Shown: positions 8,442-16,742 of the stretch, in pieces
How positions within the stretch are numbered: position 1 is the stretch's first letter
Layout: every line of letters begins with the position of its first letter
From: Mangrovicella endophytica
GTDB lineage: Bacteria > Pseudomonadota > Alphaproteobacteria > Rhizobiales > Rhizobiaceae
DNA: 64,000 nt
Assembly: GCF_002893625.1 (NCBI RefSeq)
Contig: NZ_PKMZ01000014.1
Span: 1 to 64,000, forward strand
Direction of reading: 5' to 3'
Position numbers and translations under genes: made by a program
The notes under the pieces: generated by a model
Seen by the model: only the letters and a program-made list of their open reading frames with translations
Told to the model about the DNA's origin: nothing
Database searches by the model: none

Positions 8442-9368
8442 ATGGTTCGCTACACCCTTCGCCAATGCACCTATTTTCGCGCCGTCGCCGAGCATGGCGG
8501 CATTGCCCAGGCAGCACGTGCGCTTGCCATCTCACAGCCATCTGTTGCGCAGGCCATCGAGAAGCTCGAGGCGCTGACGGGGCTCACTTTGTTCGAACGG
8601 CAGCATGCCCGCGGCACCACGCTGACGCAGCAGGGCCGCGCCTTCCTTCACCACGTGGTCGCACTGGAGCGGCAGGCCGAGCAGGTCGAGCGCGAGGCGG
8701 CGGCGCTCGCCTCGCAAGCTGCCGGCGAAATCCGCCTCGGCTGCTTCTTCACCCTAGCGCCCTTCTTCGCGGCAGGGCTGATCCGGAGCCACCTCGACCG
8801 CTTTCCCGGCGTGCGGATCGCATCGCGGGAGATGCATCTGACAGCTCTGGCCGAAGAGGTGCGGGACGGCAGCCTCGACATGGCGCTCACCTATGATCTC
8901 GGCGCCGACCTCAGCGATCTTTCGGTGCTGCCACTGGCCGAACTGCCGCCGACCGTCGTGATCGGCGCCGATCATCGGCTGGCCTCCAGGCGATCGGTTT
9001 CGCTGAGCGAGCTAGCGGAGGAGCCCTATGTGATGTTCGACGGGCCGGGCAGCCGCAGCTATTTCGAGGGTCTCCTGCGGCAGCACGGCGTCGCGCCGCC
9101 GATCGCCTATGTCTCGACCTCGCTGGAAGGGGTGCGGAGCGCTGTCGGCAACGGCTTCGGCTTCACGCTCCTGGTGATGCGGCCGCCCGAGGCGATGACC
9201 TATGATCGCAAGGCGCTGAAGGTGCTGCCGCTGCGCGACGATGTCCGGCCGTTGCGGATCGTGCTGGCCCGACGACAGCCTGGCCGCGAGGATCCGCTCA
9301 TCGACCGCTTCGCCGACCATTGCGCCGAGTTCTTCAGGAGCCGGCTCGACACTACCCTGACCGGCTGA
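8442..9368 (+). CDS. LysR family transcriptional regulator (Rieske-gene neighbour)
   Basis: The product has 308 residues from ATG 8442 (MVRYTLRQCTYFRAV). An upstream in-frame start at 8292 would run through the palindromic operator and into the divergent gene, so it is rejected. The winged helix-turn-helix covers residues 1-60 (GGIAQAARALAISQPSVAQAIEKLE). The effector domain begins near residue 90 (GEIRLGCFFTLAPFFAAGLI). It resembles the regulator encoded at 9401-10345, sharing the MxRYTLRQxxYF start, LGC-x-x-TLAP and DxALxYDL, so the two are paralogues or close relatives. Likely activator of the divergent oxygenase gene; the inducer is unknown. Confidence 0.92.
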   Translation: MVRYTLRQCTYFRAVAEHGGIAQAARALAISQPSVAQAIEKLEALTGLTLFERQHARGTTLTQQGRAFLHHVVALERQAEQVEREAAALASQAAGEIRLGCFFTLAPFFAAGLIRSHLDRFPGVRIASREMHLTALAEEVRDGSLDMALTYDLGADLSDLSVLPLAELPPTVVIGADHRLASRRSVSLSELAEEPYVMFDGPGSRSYFEGLLRQHGVAPPIAYVSTSLEGVRSAVGNGFGFTLLVMRPPEAMTYDRKALKVLPLRDDVRPLRIVLARRQPGREDPLIDRFADHCAEFFRSRLDTTLTG

Positions 9369-9400
9369 CACGGCGGGCGGTGGAGCACCTCCCGCTGGCG

Positions 9401-10345
9401 CTAGCGCTTGCGGGCCGAAAAGCTCGGCGCGACCATGCCCGGGATGTAGGAGTCGGAGATATGCGCCCGGCAATGGGCGCTGAAGGCGGCGACGAGCTTG
9501 GTGTTGCGGAGCGACTTCAAGGTCGCGATGCCGATCGTCATCGGCCTGTGCTCGCCCGCAAGCCGCACCCGTACCAGCCGGCGCCCGTCGAGGGCGAAGT
9601 CAGAGCGGGGCGTCACGTTCAGGATCGAGTAGCCGTAGCCGTTGGCGACCATGGTACGCACCACCTCGTGGTGGGCCGAGCGCGCCGCCACCATCGGCTC
9701 CAGCCCCTGCTTGAGAAACAGCGCCAGGAAGTATTCGCGGCTGATCGGCAGATCGAGGAGGATCATCGGCTTCTGCGCGATCTCCGGCAGCTCCACGGAG
9801 GATTGCCGCGCCAGCGGATCGGCCTCGCTCATGAGAACATGCGGCGGCAGTTCCACGAGTGGAACGAAGGCGATGTCGTCCGGTATGTGCAGGTCGTAGC
9901 AGAGGGCCAGATCGACCTCGGAATGCCGAAGTCCCTCGAACAGCTCCTCGTGATGGCCATCCATGTGCCGGATCGCCACGGCTGGAAAAGCCGCGGTGAA
10001 GGAGTGGGTCAGCTCCGGGACGAGCATTGGCGCCAGCGTCACCATGCAGCCGAGCGACAGCGAGCCTCGAACCTGGTCGGTTACCTCGGTCGCCAGGAGA
10101 TAAAGGTTCTCGGCCTGGGCAATGAGGTTCTTGGCCTCGCGCAGGAGGTCTCGGCCCGCCGGCGTCAGCGACAGGCCCTGCGCATGGTGCCGGATGAAGA
10201 GCTGGACGTTCAGCTCCTGCTCCAGATGCGAAATGGCGGTGGAGATCGAGGGCTGCGAGATGTGGATGCGCTCGGAAGCGAGCGTGATGCTGCCGGCTTC
10301 GCCGGCGGCAATGAAATATTCCAGCTGGCGCAGCGTATAGCGCAT
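9401..10345 (-). CDS. LysR family transcriptional regulator (DUF1028/RidA neighbour)
   Basis: The product has 314 residues (MRYTLRQLEYFIAAGEAGS). The DNA-binding helix-turn-helix is in residues 15-60 (ITLASERIHISQPSISTAISHLEQ), and the effector-binding domain starts near residue 90 (GSLSLGCMVTLAPMLVPELTHSF). It follows the DUF1028 gene by 63 bases on the same strand, at the end of the flavin monooxygenase / RidA / DUF1028 cluster, so it may be co-transcribed or have its own promoter at the inverted repeat just upstream. Convergent with the other LysR gene, which it resembles. Confidence 0.92.
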   Translation of the reverse strand: MRYTLRQLEYFIAAGEAGSITLASERIHISQPSISTAISHLEQELNVQLFIRHHAQGLSLTPAGRDLLREAKNLIAQAENLYLLATEVTDQVRGSLSLGCMVTLAPMLVPELTHSFTAAFPAVAIRHMDGHHEELFEGLRHSEVDLALCYDLHIPDDIAFVPLVELPPHVLMSEADPLARQSSVELPEIAQKPMILLDLPISREYFLALFLKQGLEPMVAARSAHHEVVRTMVANGYGYSILNVTPRSDFALDGRRLVRVRLAGEHRPMTIGIATLKSLRNTKLVAAFSAHCRAHISDSYIPGMVAPSFSARKR

Positions 10346-10354
10346 CAGGGCCTC

Positions 10355-10378
10355 GAGGCGGAGTTTCGCTTCCGCCTC
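10355..10378. promoter_or_regulatory. Inverted repeat just upstream of the second LysR gene
   Basis: GAGGCGGA and TCCGCCTC arms flank eight bases, ending nine bases before the ATG at 10345. The position matches that of the palindrome before the other LysR gene. It could be an autoregulatory operator; it could also form an RNA hairpin after the DUF1028 gene, but there is no T tract. Confidence 0.45.
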
Positions 10379-10408
10379 TATAGCACCGAGCCTCGTGCAG
10401 GCACGTCC

Positions 10409-11083
10409 CTACTCGTCGCCGGGAACGCCGTAGCTGGGCGCCGCCGTCGGGTTGAGCGCGCGCGTGACATAGTCGGCGAGCTGCGGCTTGTAGAGGTCCC
10501 ACAGCGCCGCCAGTCCCTCGATCGGGCAGTTCTCGGTCCAGTCGACACGAAGGTCGGCGACGGGCCAGGACACCTGGTCGACGAGCTTCATCCCGATCGA
10601 GCGGACCGGACCGGCCTCGCCACCGGCCGTCTTGGCCGCCTGCATGACGGCGACGAGGCGGTCGCCGAGGTGGCCGGAGGAGGCCTCGAAGGCCTCAACC
10701 ATGCGCCGAGGCACGTCGGGATTGGCGAGGAGATTGCCGCCGCAGGCGACATTTGCGGCCTTCGCTTCAGCCCAAATGCCGAGTGCCCGAGGTCCGGAAT
10801 GGATCGCCGCATTGCCGCGCCCATCCACCGCCAGGACCTGGCGGAACTCCATGTGCGGTGACGATCCACGCAGGACGTCGATCGCCTGGCCTGCGTCCGC
10901 GCCGAGGCCCATCAGGTCAAGGGCGCGGGGTCCGAGCGAGGGGTCCGTGACGTTCTGGCTCGCCACCGCGCCGACGCCGGCGCGTGCATGGGCGCAGCGG
11001 GCCGCGACGGCCGGCGAGGACGAGGAGACCGCCACGCCGAACATGCCCGTCTCAGTGCAGCGCGCGACGATCGAGAAGGTCAC
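10409..11083 (-). CDS. DUF1028 domain-containing protein
   Basis: The product has 224 residues from the GTG at 11083 (VTFSIVARCTETG). GGAGG lies 7 bases before this GTG, and the GTG overlaps the TGA of the RidA gene by four bases (GTGA), so the two are translationally coupled. DUF1028 features: FGVAVSSSSPAVAARC, GVGAVASQNVTDP, and ACGGNLLANPDV. The family is widespread next to RidA and peptidase or amidase genes; its biochemical role is not settled to my knowledge, though an amidohydrolase-type activity is often guessed. No signal peptide is seen, so the protein is probably cytoplasmic. Confidence 0.85.
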   Translation of the reverse strand: MTFSIVARCTETGMFGVAVSSSSPAVAARCAHARAGVGAVASQNVTDPSLGPRALDLMGLGADAGQAIDVLRGSSPHMEFRQVLAVDGRGNAAIHSGPRALGIWAEAKAANVACGGNLLANPDVPRRMVEAFEASSGHLGDRLVAVMQAAKTAGGEAGPVRSIGMKLVDQVSWPVADLRVDWTENCPIEGLAALWDLYKPQLADYVTRALNPTAAPSYGVPGDE

Positions 11084-11505
11084 TGCCCGTCCTCCGGGAT
11101 CACCGCGATGGCATCGACCTCGACCAGCCACTCCGGGCGCGCAAGGGCGGAGACGACGATGCCGGTGGAGACGGGATAGACGCCCTTCAGCCACTTGCCG
11201 ACGACCCGATAGACCGCCTCGCGATAGCGCGGATCGGTGATGTAGATCGTGATCTTGCAGATATGCTCGAGCTTGGCGCCGGCTTCATCCAGAAGCATCT
11301 TGATGTTGGCCATGGCCTTCTCGGTCTGGCCGGCCGCATCGCCGATGGCGACGCTTTCCGACGTGTCGAGATCCTGGCCGATCTGCCCGCGCACGAACAC
11401 CATGCTGCCCTTGGCGACCACCGTCTGGCAGAGGTCGTTGTCGAGCTTCTGCTCGGGATAGGTGTCCTTGGTGTTGAACTGGCGGATGCGTGTATGTGCC
11501 ACCAT
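11080..11505 (-). CDS. RidA family protein (enamine/imine deaminase type)
   Basis: The product has 141 residues from ATG 11505; a GGAGG five bases ahead favours this over the ATG at 11517, which has no such site. It has the YjgF/RidA fold pattern: FVRGQIGQDLDT, AAGQTEKAMANIKMLLDEAGAKLEHICKITIYITDPRYREAVYRV, and a C-terminal PEWLVEVDAIAVIPE. RidA proteins hydrolyse reactive enamine and imine intermediates made by PLP or flavin enzymes. Here it sits between a flavin monooxygenase and DUF1028, which suggests it clears an imine formed in the same pathway. Some RidA-like proteins are not deaminases: the usual catalytic arginine should be checked by alignment. Confidence 0.88.
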   Translation of the reverse strand: MVAHTRIRQFNTKDTYPEQKLDNDLCQTVVAKGSMVFVRGQIGQDLDTSESVAIGDAAGQTEKAMANIKMLLDEAGAKLEHICKITIYITDPRYREAVYRVVGKWLKGVYPVSTGIVVSALARPEWLVEVDAIAVIPEDGQ

Positions 11506-11546
11506 CGGGGCCTCCATTTTTCTGGGATCGCCTTACGGCGCTATGG

Positions 11547-12863
11547 TCAGACGGCTGCGGCTTCTGACGAAGCGGCGGATGGCTGCGGAGCCGCAAGGCC
11601 GTCCCGCGCCTGCCGCGCCTGGTGATAGTCGAGATAGCTGCGCCGCGTGAGGATGTGGTCGGCGATGTATTTGGCATCGTGCCAGACGCCCCAGATGAAG
11701 CTGGAGCCGCGCCCCGAAAGCCAGGGGAGCCCGAGGAAGTAGATGCCGGGCTCGGAAGACACGCCGCGCTGGTGGCGGGGCCGCCCGCTTTCGTCGAAAG
11801 CCGCAACGTCAAGCCAGCGGAAGTCGGAGGTGTATCCCGTCGCCCAGATCACCGTCGACACGCCCGCAGCTGCAAGGTCGAGCTCGGTCAGGGGATCGGT
11901 CACGCAGGCGGGATCCGGCAGGAAGCGGCGCGCCTCCGGCTCTTCCGGCAGGTCGAGACCGTTGCGCGCGACATAGGCGTCGGCTTCGTCGAGCAGCGAG
12001 AGGTAGTTGGCATCGCCCCGCGCGATCGTCTCGGCAAGGTCCGGCGCGAAGGTCAGGACGCCATCCTGCCAGCTCAGGGCTCGGCCCGTCAGCGTCATGC
12101 CGTGGCTCGCCAGACGGCGGAAGTCGATCGTCTCGCCGCCGCGTGCGCCGCTGACGGCGATGGTCACGTGCTCGGTACCCGGCGCCTGCGCCTGCATGTC
12201 CCATTTGCCGAGGACACCGAGCCACCAGACGAAGTCGCGGCCGCGATAGGAGCGCGGCGGCCGGTCGTGCGGCCCGACGGAGAGGAAAACGCGCCGGCCC
12301 GCGGCCAGCAGCTCCTCGGCGATCTGAACGCCCGAAGAGCCGGCACCGACCACGAGCACCCCGCCCGCCGGCAGTTCACCGGGATTGTGATAGGCGTTGG
12401 AGTGGATCTGCGTCACCCCGGCCTCCGCCGGAATGATCGCGGGGATGACCGGCGTCTGGAACGCTCCCGTTGCCGCTATGACGTTCCGCGCCTCCATCGG
12501 GCCCTGCGAGGTGTCGACGTGAAAGCCGGGTCGCCCGTCTAGAGGCCGCACGCCCGTCACCTCAACACCGCAGCGGATCGGAGCATCGAACTGCTCGGCA
12601 TAGGCGACGAAATAGTCGGCGACGGCCTCCTTCGGCACGAAGGCATCGCCGTCGAAGGCGTCGAACTCCAGACCCGGAAACCGGTCGTGCCAGGCGGGGC
12701 CGTTGGCCACCAGCGAGTCCCATCGCGCCGACCGCCAGCGTTCGGCAATCCGCGCCCGCTCGAGAACGAGATGGGGAATGCCGCACCGCGTGAGGTGCTC
12801 GCTCATCGCAACACCGGCCTGGCCGGCTCCGACGACGAGCGTGTCGACCGTCTCAACTGACAT
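11547..12863 (-). CDS. Flavin-containing monooxygenase-like NAD(P)/FAD-dependent oxidoreductase
   Basis: The product has 438 residues. The FAD-binding GxGxxG is GAGQAG at residues 12-17, and a second dinucleotide motif GAGSSG at 173-178 binds NADPH. Between them are PAWHDRFPGLEF and AATGAFQTPVIP, and the IHSNAYHNPGEL segment resembles the FMO identity motif region. A late ATGYTSDFRWL is typical of the group. Such enzymes oxygenate nitrogen or carbon atoms of small organic substrates. Its stop is 41 bases before the RidA start, so the three genes look like an operon reading FMO-RidA-DUF1028. The substrate is unknown. Confidence 0.88.
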   Translation of the reverse strand: MSVETVDTLVVGAGQAGVAMSEHLTRCGIPHLVLERARIAERWRSARWDSLVANGPAWHDRFPGLEFDAFDGDAFVPKEAVADYFVAYAEQFDAPIRCGVEVTGVRPLDGRPGFHVDTSQGPMEARNVIAATGAFQTPVIPAIIPAEAGVTQIHSNAYHNPGELPAGGVLVVGAGSSGVQIAEELLAAGRRVFLSVGPHDRPPRSYRGRDFVWWLGVLGKWDMQAQAPGTEHVTIAVSGARGGETIDFRRLASHGMTLTGRALSWQDGVLTFAPDLAETIARGDANYLSLLDEADAYVARNGLDLPEEPEARRFLPDPACVTDPLTELDLAAAGVSTVIWATGYTSDFRWLDVAAFDESGRPRHQRGVSSEPGIYFLGLPWLSGRGSSFIWGVWHDAKYIADHILTRRSYLDYHQARQARDGLAAPQPSAASSEAAAV

Positions 12864-12974
12864 CCCTGCACCCTCTTCTGCCCATTACTCCCGAATGGCT
12901 AAAGGAGCGCCCGGCTCGCCGACATTAGAGTTTGGTTCAGCAGTGGTTCGGCGTTTCGAAAACTCGCCTTCCGC

Positions 12975-14129
12975 TCAACACCGCAGCTGGTTCAGCAACC
13001 GGTCCATCATGCGGTCGGCCGCGGCGAGCTGATCGAGCGCAATGTATTCGTCGGGCTTATGGCCCTGATCCATCGAGCCTGGCCCGCAGATCACCGTAGG
13101 AATGCCGAGGCTGTCATGAAAGAGGCCGCCCTCCGTTCCGAATGCCACCTTGAAGGTGGTGTCGTCCTCGACCAGCATCCGGGCGAAATGGACGACCTCG
13201 GCGTCGGCAGGCGTGTCCAGCGCCGGATAGGCGTTGAACGTCTCGATCTCGATTGCGGCGCATTCGAAACGAGGGCGCTGCGCCAGCGCGATCGCCTCGG
13301 CGTCACGCCGCAATGTGTCCAGGATCGCCTCGGCGTCCTCACCGGCGAGGTTGCGGATTTCGAAGTCGAGCGTGCAGCGCTCCGGGACGATGTTCAGCGC
13401 GGTGCCGCCCGAGATCGTGCCGACATGGATCGTCGTATAGGGCACGTCGTAGTCCGGATCGTTTCGTCCGGACGTCGCCAGTTCAGCCTGACGGAAGCGC
13501 AGGCGCTCCAAAAAGTCGCAGGCGAGGTGAATCGCGTTCAGCGCCCTCGGCGCCAGTGCCGAATGCCCGGTGACGCCATGCGCGCAGGCGCGCGCCGCAA
13601 GCTTGCCCTTGTGGCCGAGCGCCACGCGCATGGATGTCGGCTCGCCGATGAGGCAGAAGCGCGGGCGCAGGGGCTGCGTCTGCAGCTGCTCGATCAACGA
13701 TCGCACGCCGACGCAGCCGATCTCCTCGTCATGGCTGAGCGCGAGGTGGAGCGGCATCGCGAGCGGAACGCTGGCGGCGCGATCCGCCAGCGCCAGCGCA
13801 GCCGCGACGAAACCCTTCATGTCGGCCGTCCCGCGGCCGTAGGCGCGCCCGTCACGAACGCTCATCCGGAAGGGATCGCCCGACCAGGCCTGCCCGTCGA
13901 CCGGAACGACATCAGTGTGCCCCGACAGCATGATCCCGGGCACATCCTTCGGCCCGATCGTGGCGAAGAGATTGGCCTTGCGCCCGTCGGGCGTTGCGAT
14001 CAGCTGGCTCTCGACGCCGCGTGCGGCCAGGAACGCCGCCACGAAGTCGATCAGCTCACGGTTTGGATCGCGGCTGACCGTCGGGAAGCCAATCAGTCGG
14101 TCGAGCAGTTCGAGGGTTGGGTTCGGCAT
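12975..14129 (-). CDS. argE: M20 family deacylase, acetylornithine deacetylase (ArgE) type
   Basis: The product has 384 residues. Metal and catalytic residues are visible: SGHTDVVP (H71, D73), GRGTADMKGF (D103), HDEEIGCVG (E135/E136), and a C-terminal ICGPGSMDQGHKPDEY with the last histidine ligand. A dimerisation domain occupies the middle. ArgE releases acetate from N2-acetylornithine; many Hyphomicrobiales use ArgJ for arginine synthesis, and ArgE paralogues in catabolic clusters cleave other N-acyl amino acids. The position beside DUF1028, RidA and a monooxygenase favours such a catabolic role. It is 111 bases upstream of the FMO gene on the same strand, so they may share a transcript. 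Confidence 0.88.
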   Translation of the reverse strand: MPNPTLELLDRLIGFPTVSRDPNRELIDFVAAFLAARGVESQLIATPDGRKANLFATIGPKDVPGIMLSGHTDVVPVDGQAWSGDPFRMSVRDGRAYGRGTADMKGFVAAALALADRAASVPLAMPLHLALSHDEEIGCVGVRSLIEQLQTQPLRPRFCLIGEPTSMRVALGHKGKLAARACAHGVTGHSALAPRALNAIHLACDFLERLRFRQAELATSGRNDPDYDVPYTTIHVGTISGGTALNIVPERCTLDFEIRNLAGEDAEAILDTLRRDAEAIALAQRPRFECAAIEIETFNAYPALDTPADAEVVHFARMLVEDDTTFKVAFGTEGGLFHDSLGIPTVICGPGSMDQGHKPDEYIALDQLAAADRMMDRLLNQLRC

Positions 14130-14237
14130 CAGCGAGGCTAAGCACGCCCTTTCCCGGCGGCCGAATTGTTTTTTCCGAACTGGCGCTTCAGCCGACCTCT
14201 TTCATAGGCAGACTGCCGGTGACAGGGCAGGCTTGCC

Positions 14238-14264
14238 GGTGGAGGCGGAGCACCCGCCTCAACC
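14238..14264 (-). terminator. Hairpin after the malic enzyme gene
   Basis: GAGGCGG and CCGCCTC form a perfect 7-bp stem around a 5-base loop, extended by GGT/ACC after one mismatch, 9 bases downstream of the malic enzyme stop on the minus strand. No T tract follows, so termination, if any, may need Rho. Confidence 0.35.
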
Positions 14265-14272
14265 GGACCGTC

Positions 14273-16552
14273 TCAGCCGTAGGACGACACGGGAGAGCCG
14301 GCGAGCGCCGCGATGTTCAGGAGACCGCGCACGGTGACGCCCGGCGTCACGATATGGGCGCGGTTGCCCATGCCCATCAGGATCGGCCCGACCTCCAGCC
14401 CGTCCGCGACGGAGCGCAGGATGTTGCGCGCCGCGCCCGCTGCATCGCCGTTGGTATAGACGAGGACGTTGGCAGGCCCTTCGAGGCGCCCCTCCGGGAA
14501 CAGCCGCTCGCGCAGCTCCGGGTCGAGCGCGGCATCGGTGTTCATCTCGCCCTCATAGACGAAGTCGACGCCTCGGCTGTCGAGGATCGCCAGCGCCTCG
14601 CGGGCCAGCTGGCCCGACCGGCAGTCGACATTGCCGAACTGCGAGGACGAGCACAGCGCCACCTTCGGGTCGATGCCGAAGCGGCGCACATGCCGGGCAG
14701 AGGCGATCATCGTCTCGGCGATCTGCGCGGCGTCCGGCTCCACATTGACATGCGTATCGCAGATAAAGAGCGGCCCGCGGTCGAGCAGGATCAGCGACAG
14801 CGCGCCGACCGGCCGCATATCCTTGTCCGAGAGGATCTGGCGGACATCCTTCAGATGCCTGACATATTCGCCGATCGTGCCGCAGATCATCGAATGCGCC
14901 TCGCCGCGATGCACCATCACCGCCGCGATGGCGGTGGTGTTGGTGCGCAGCACCGTCTTGGCGAGATCGGGTGTCACGCCGGCACGGCGCATCAGCTGGT
15001 GGTAGCTCGTCCAGTAGTCGCGGAAGCGGCTGTCGCTTTCCGGATTGACCAGCTCGACGGTCTCGCCCGGCTTCAGCGTCAGCCCGTCGCGCTCGATCCG
15101 CGCTTCCACGACGTCGGGGCGGCCGATCAGGATCGGCACGCCCATGCCCTCCTCCACCATCGCCTGCGCGGCGCGCAGCACGCGCGGCTCCTCGCCTTCC
15201 GCAAAGACGATGCGCCGGCCGGCCTGCCGCGCCGCCTCGAAGGCAGGACGCATCACCAGCGCGGAGCGATAGACCTGACCTTTGAGCGACTCCCGATAGG
15301 CATCGAGGTCGAGTGGCCGTGTGGCGACGCCGGTCTCCATCGCCGCCTGCGCCACCGCTGAGGCGATGGTCGGCATGAGGCGCGGATCGAAGGGCTTGGG
15401 GATCAGATAGTCCGGGCCGAAGGTCAGGCGCTCGCCCTGATAGGCAAGGCCGACCTCGGGCGAGGTCGTGGCTCTCGCCAGCGCCGCCAGCGCCTCGACG
15501 CAGGCGACCTTCATCGCCTCGTTGATCTGCGTCGCGCCGCAGTCGAGCGCGCCGCGGAAGATGAAGGGATAGCAGAGGACGTTGTTGACCTGGTTCGGAT
15601 AGTCCGAGCGGCCGGTTGCGATCAGGGCATCGGGGGAGACCTCTCGCACCAGTTCCGGCATGATCTCCGGGGTCGGATTGGCGAGCGCGAAGATGATCGG
15701 CGCCGGCGCCATGCGCGAGACCATCTCCTGCGTCAGGAGGCCCGGCCCCGAGACGCCGAGGAAGAGATCGGCGCCCTCCATCGCTTCCAGCGTCGTGCGC
15801 TTGTCGGTGTGGATGGCAAATTCCCGCTTTTCCGCCGTCAGGTCGTTGCGCCCGTCATGCACAACGCCCTTGGAATCGAGCATCGTGATGTGCTCGCGCT
15901 TGACGCCCATCGCGATCAGCATCTTCAGGCAGGCGATACCGGCAGCCCCGGCCCCGAGCGCCACCACGCGGATGTCCTCGAAACGCTTCTTCGCCACCCG
16001 CAGCGCGTTGGTCGCGGCGGCGGCGGCAACGATGGCGGTGCCGTGCTGGTCGTCGTGGAAGACCGGGATCTTCATGCGCTCCCGGCAGATCTGCTCCACG
16101 AGGAAACAGTCCGGCGCCTTGATGTCTTCCAGATTGACCGCGCCGAAGGTCGGCTCCAGCCGACAGACGAGATCGGCGAGCTTCTCCGGGTCCGGCTCGT
16201 TGACCTCGATATCAAAGCAGTCGATGCCGGCGAACTTCTTGAAGAGGACGGCCTTGCCCTCCATCACCGGCTTCGATGCCTGTGCGCCGATATTGCCAAG
16301 GCCGAGAACGGCGGTACCGTTTGAGATCACCGCAACGAGATTGCCCTTGGAGGTGTAGCGCCGCGCGTCGGCCGGGTTCTTCTCGATCTCGAGGCAGGCT
16401 TCCGCGACGCCGGGCGAATAGGCGCGCGACAGGTCGCGACCCGTGGCCATCGGCTTCGTCGCCCGGATCTCCAGCTTACCCGGCTTCGGGAACTCGTGGT
16501 AATCCAGTGCCGACTGCCGATCCGCAGCCCGTTTCGCCTCGTCGAACGCCAT
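14273..16552 (-). CDS. maeB: NADP-dependent malic enzyme with phosphotransacetylase-like domain
   Basis: The product has 759 residues from ATG 16552 (MAFDEAKRAADRQSALDYHE), with GGGAG six bases ahead; this matches the usual MaeB length. Residues about 20-420 are the malic enzyme: RAYSPGVAEACLEI, GLGNIGAQASKPVMEGKAVLFKKF (split here for length), the acidic metal site in FHDDQHGTA, and the VALGAGAAGIACLKML nucleotide site. From about residue 430 on is the phosphate acetyltransferase-like regulatory domain (FAEGEEPRVLRAAQ). It decarboxylates malate to pyruvate making NADPH, linking the TCA cycle to gluconeogenic and C4-acid metabolism. Monocistronic by layout. Confidence 0.95.
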   Translation of the reverse strand: MAFDEAKRAADRQSALDYHEFPKPGKLEIRATKPMATGRDLSRAYSPGVAEACLEIEKNPADARRYTSKGNLVAVISNGTAVLGLGNIGAQASKPVMEGKAVLFKKFAGIDCFDIEVNEPDPEKLADLVCRLEPTFGAVNLEDIKAPDCFLVEQICRERMKIPVFHDDQHGTAIVAAAAATNALRVAKKRFEDIRVVALGAGAAGIACLKMLIAMGVKREHITMLDSKGVVHDGRNDLTAEKREFAIHTDKRTTLEAMEGADLFLGVSGPGLLTQEMVSRMAPAPIIFALANPTPEIMPELVREVSPDALIATGRSDYPNQVNNVLCYPFIFRGALDCGATQINEAMKVACVEALAALARATTSPEVGLAYQGERLTFGPDYLIPKPFDPRLMPTIASAVAQAAMETGVATRPLDLDAYRESLKGQVYRSALVMRPAFEAARQAGRRIVFAEGEEPRVLRAAQAMVEEGMGVPILIGRPDVVEARIERDGLTLKPGETVELVNPESDSRFRDYWTSYHQLMRRAGVTPDLAKTVLRTNTTAIAAVMVHRGEAHSMICGTIGEYVRHLKDVRQILSDKDMRPVGALSLILLDRGPLFICDTHVNVEPDAAQIAETMIASARHVRRFGIDPKVALCSSSQFGNVDCRSGQLAREALAILDSRGVDFVYEGEMNTDAALDPELRERLFPEGRLEGPANVLVYTNGDAAGAARNILRSVADGLEVGPILMGMGNRAHIVTPGVTVRGLLNIAALAGSPVSSYG

Positions 16553-16742
16553 GTCACTCTCCCATTGCCAAGGTCGCTGACCCTTAAAGGCCGATCGGTC
16601 CCGGCAGCGCAAGCTGTTCGCGCATCGGTTTCAAAGGGTGGAACAGCATTCACCGCATCATCGAGGGCGAGGCCGATGCAGAAGGCCAACGGCGGACGCG
16701 CCCCTCGCCCGACGTGCCGGACGCGCCTGACGGATACCGCTC

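Noticed and set aside
9320-10861. Plus-strand open frame of 513 codons
   Set aside because: It lies antisense to the LysR and DUF1028 genes, which have clear families; the product is arginine- and histidine-rich with no motif, as expected of a GC-rich shadow frame.
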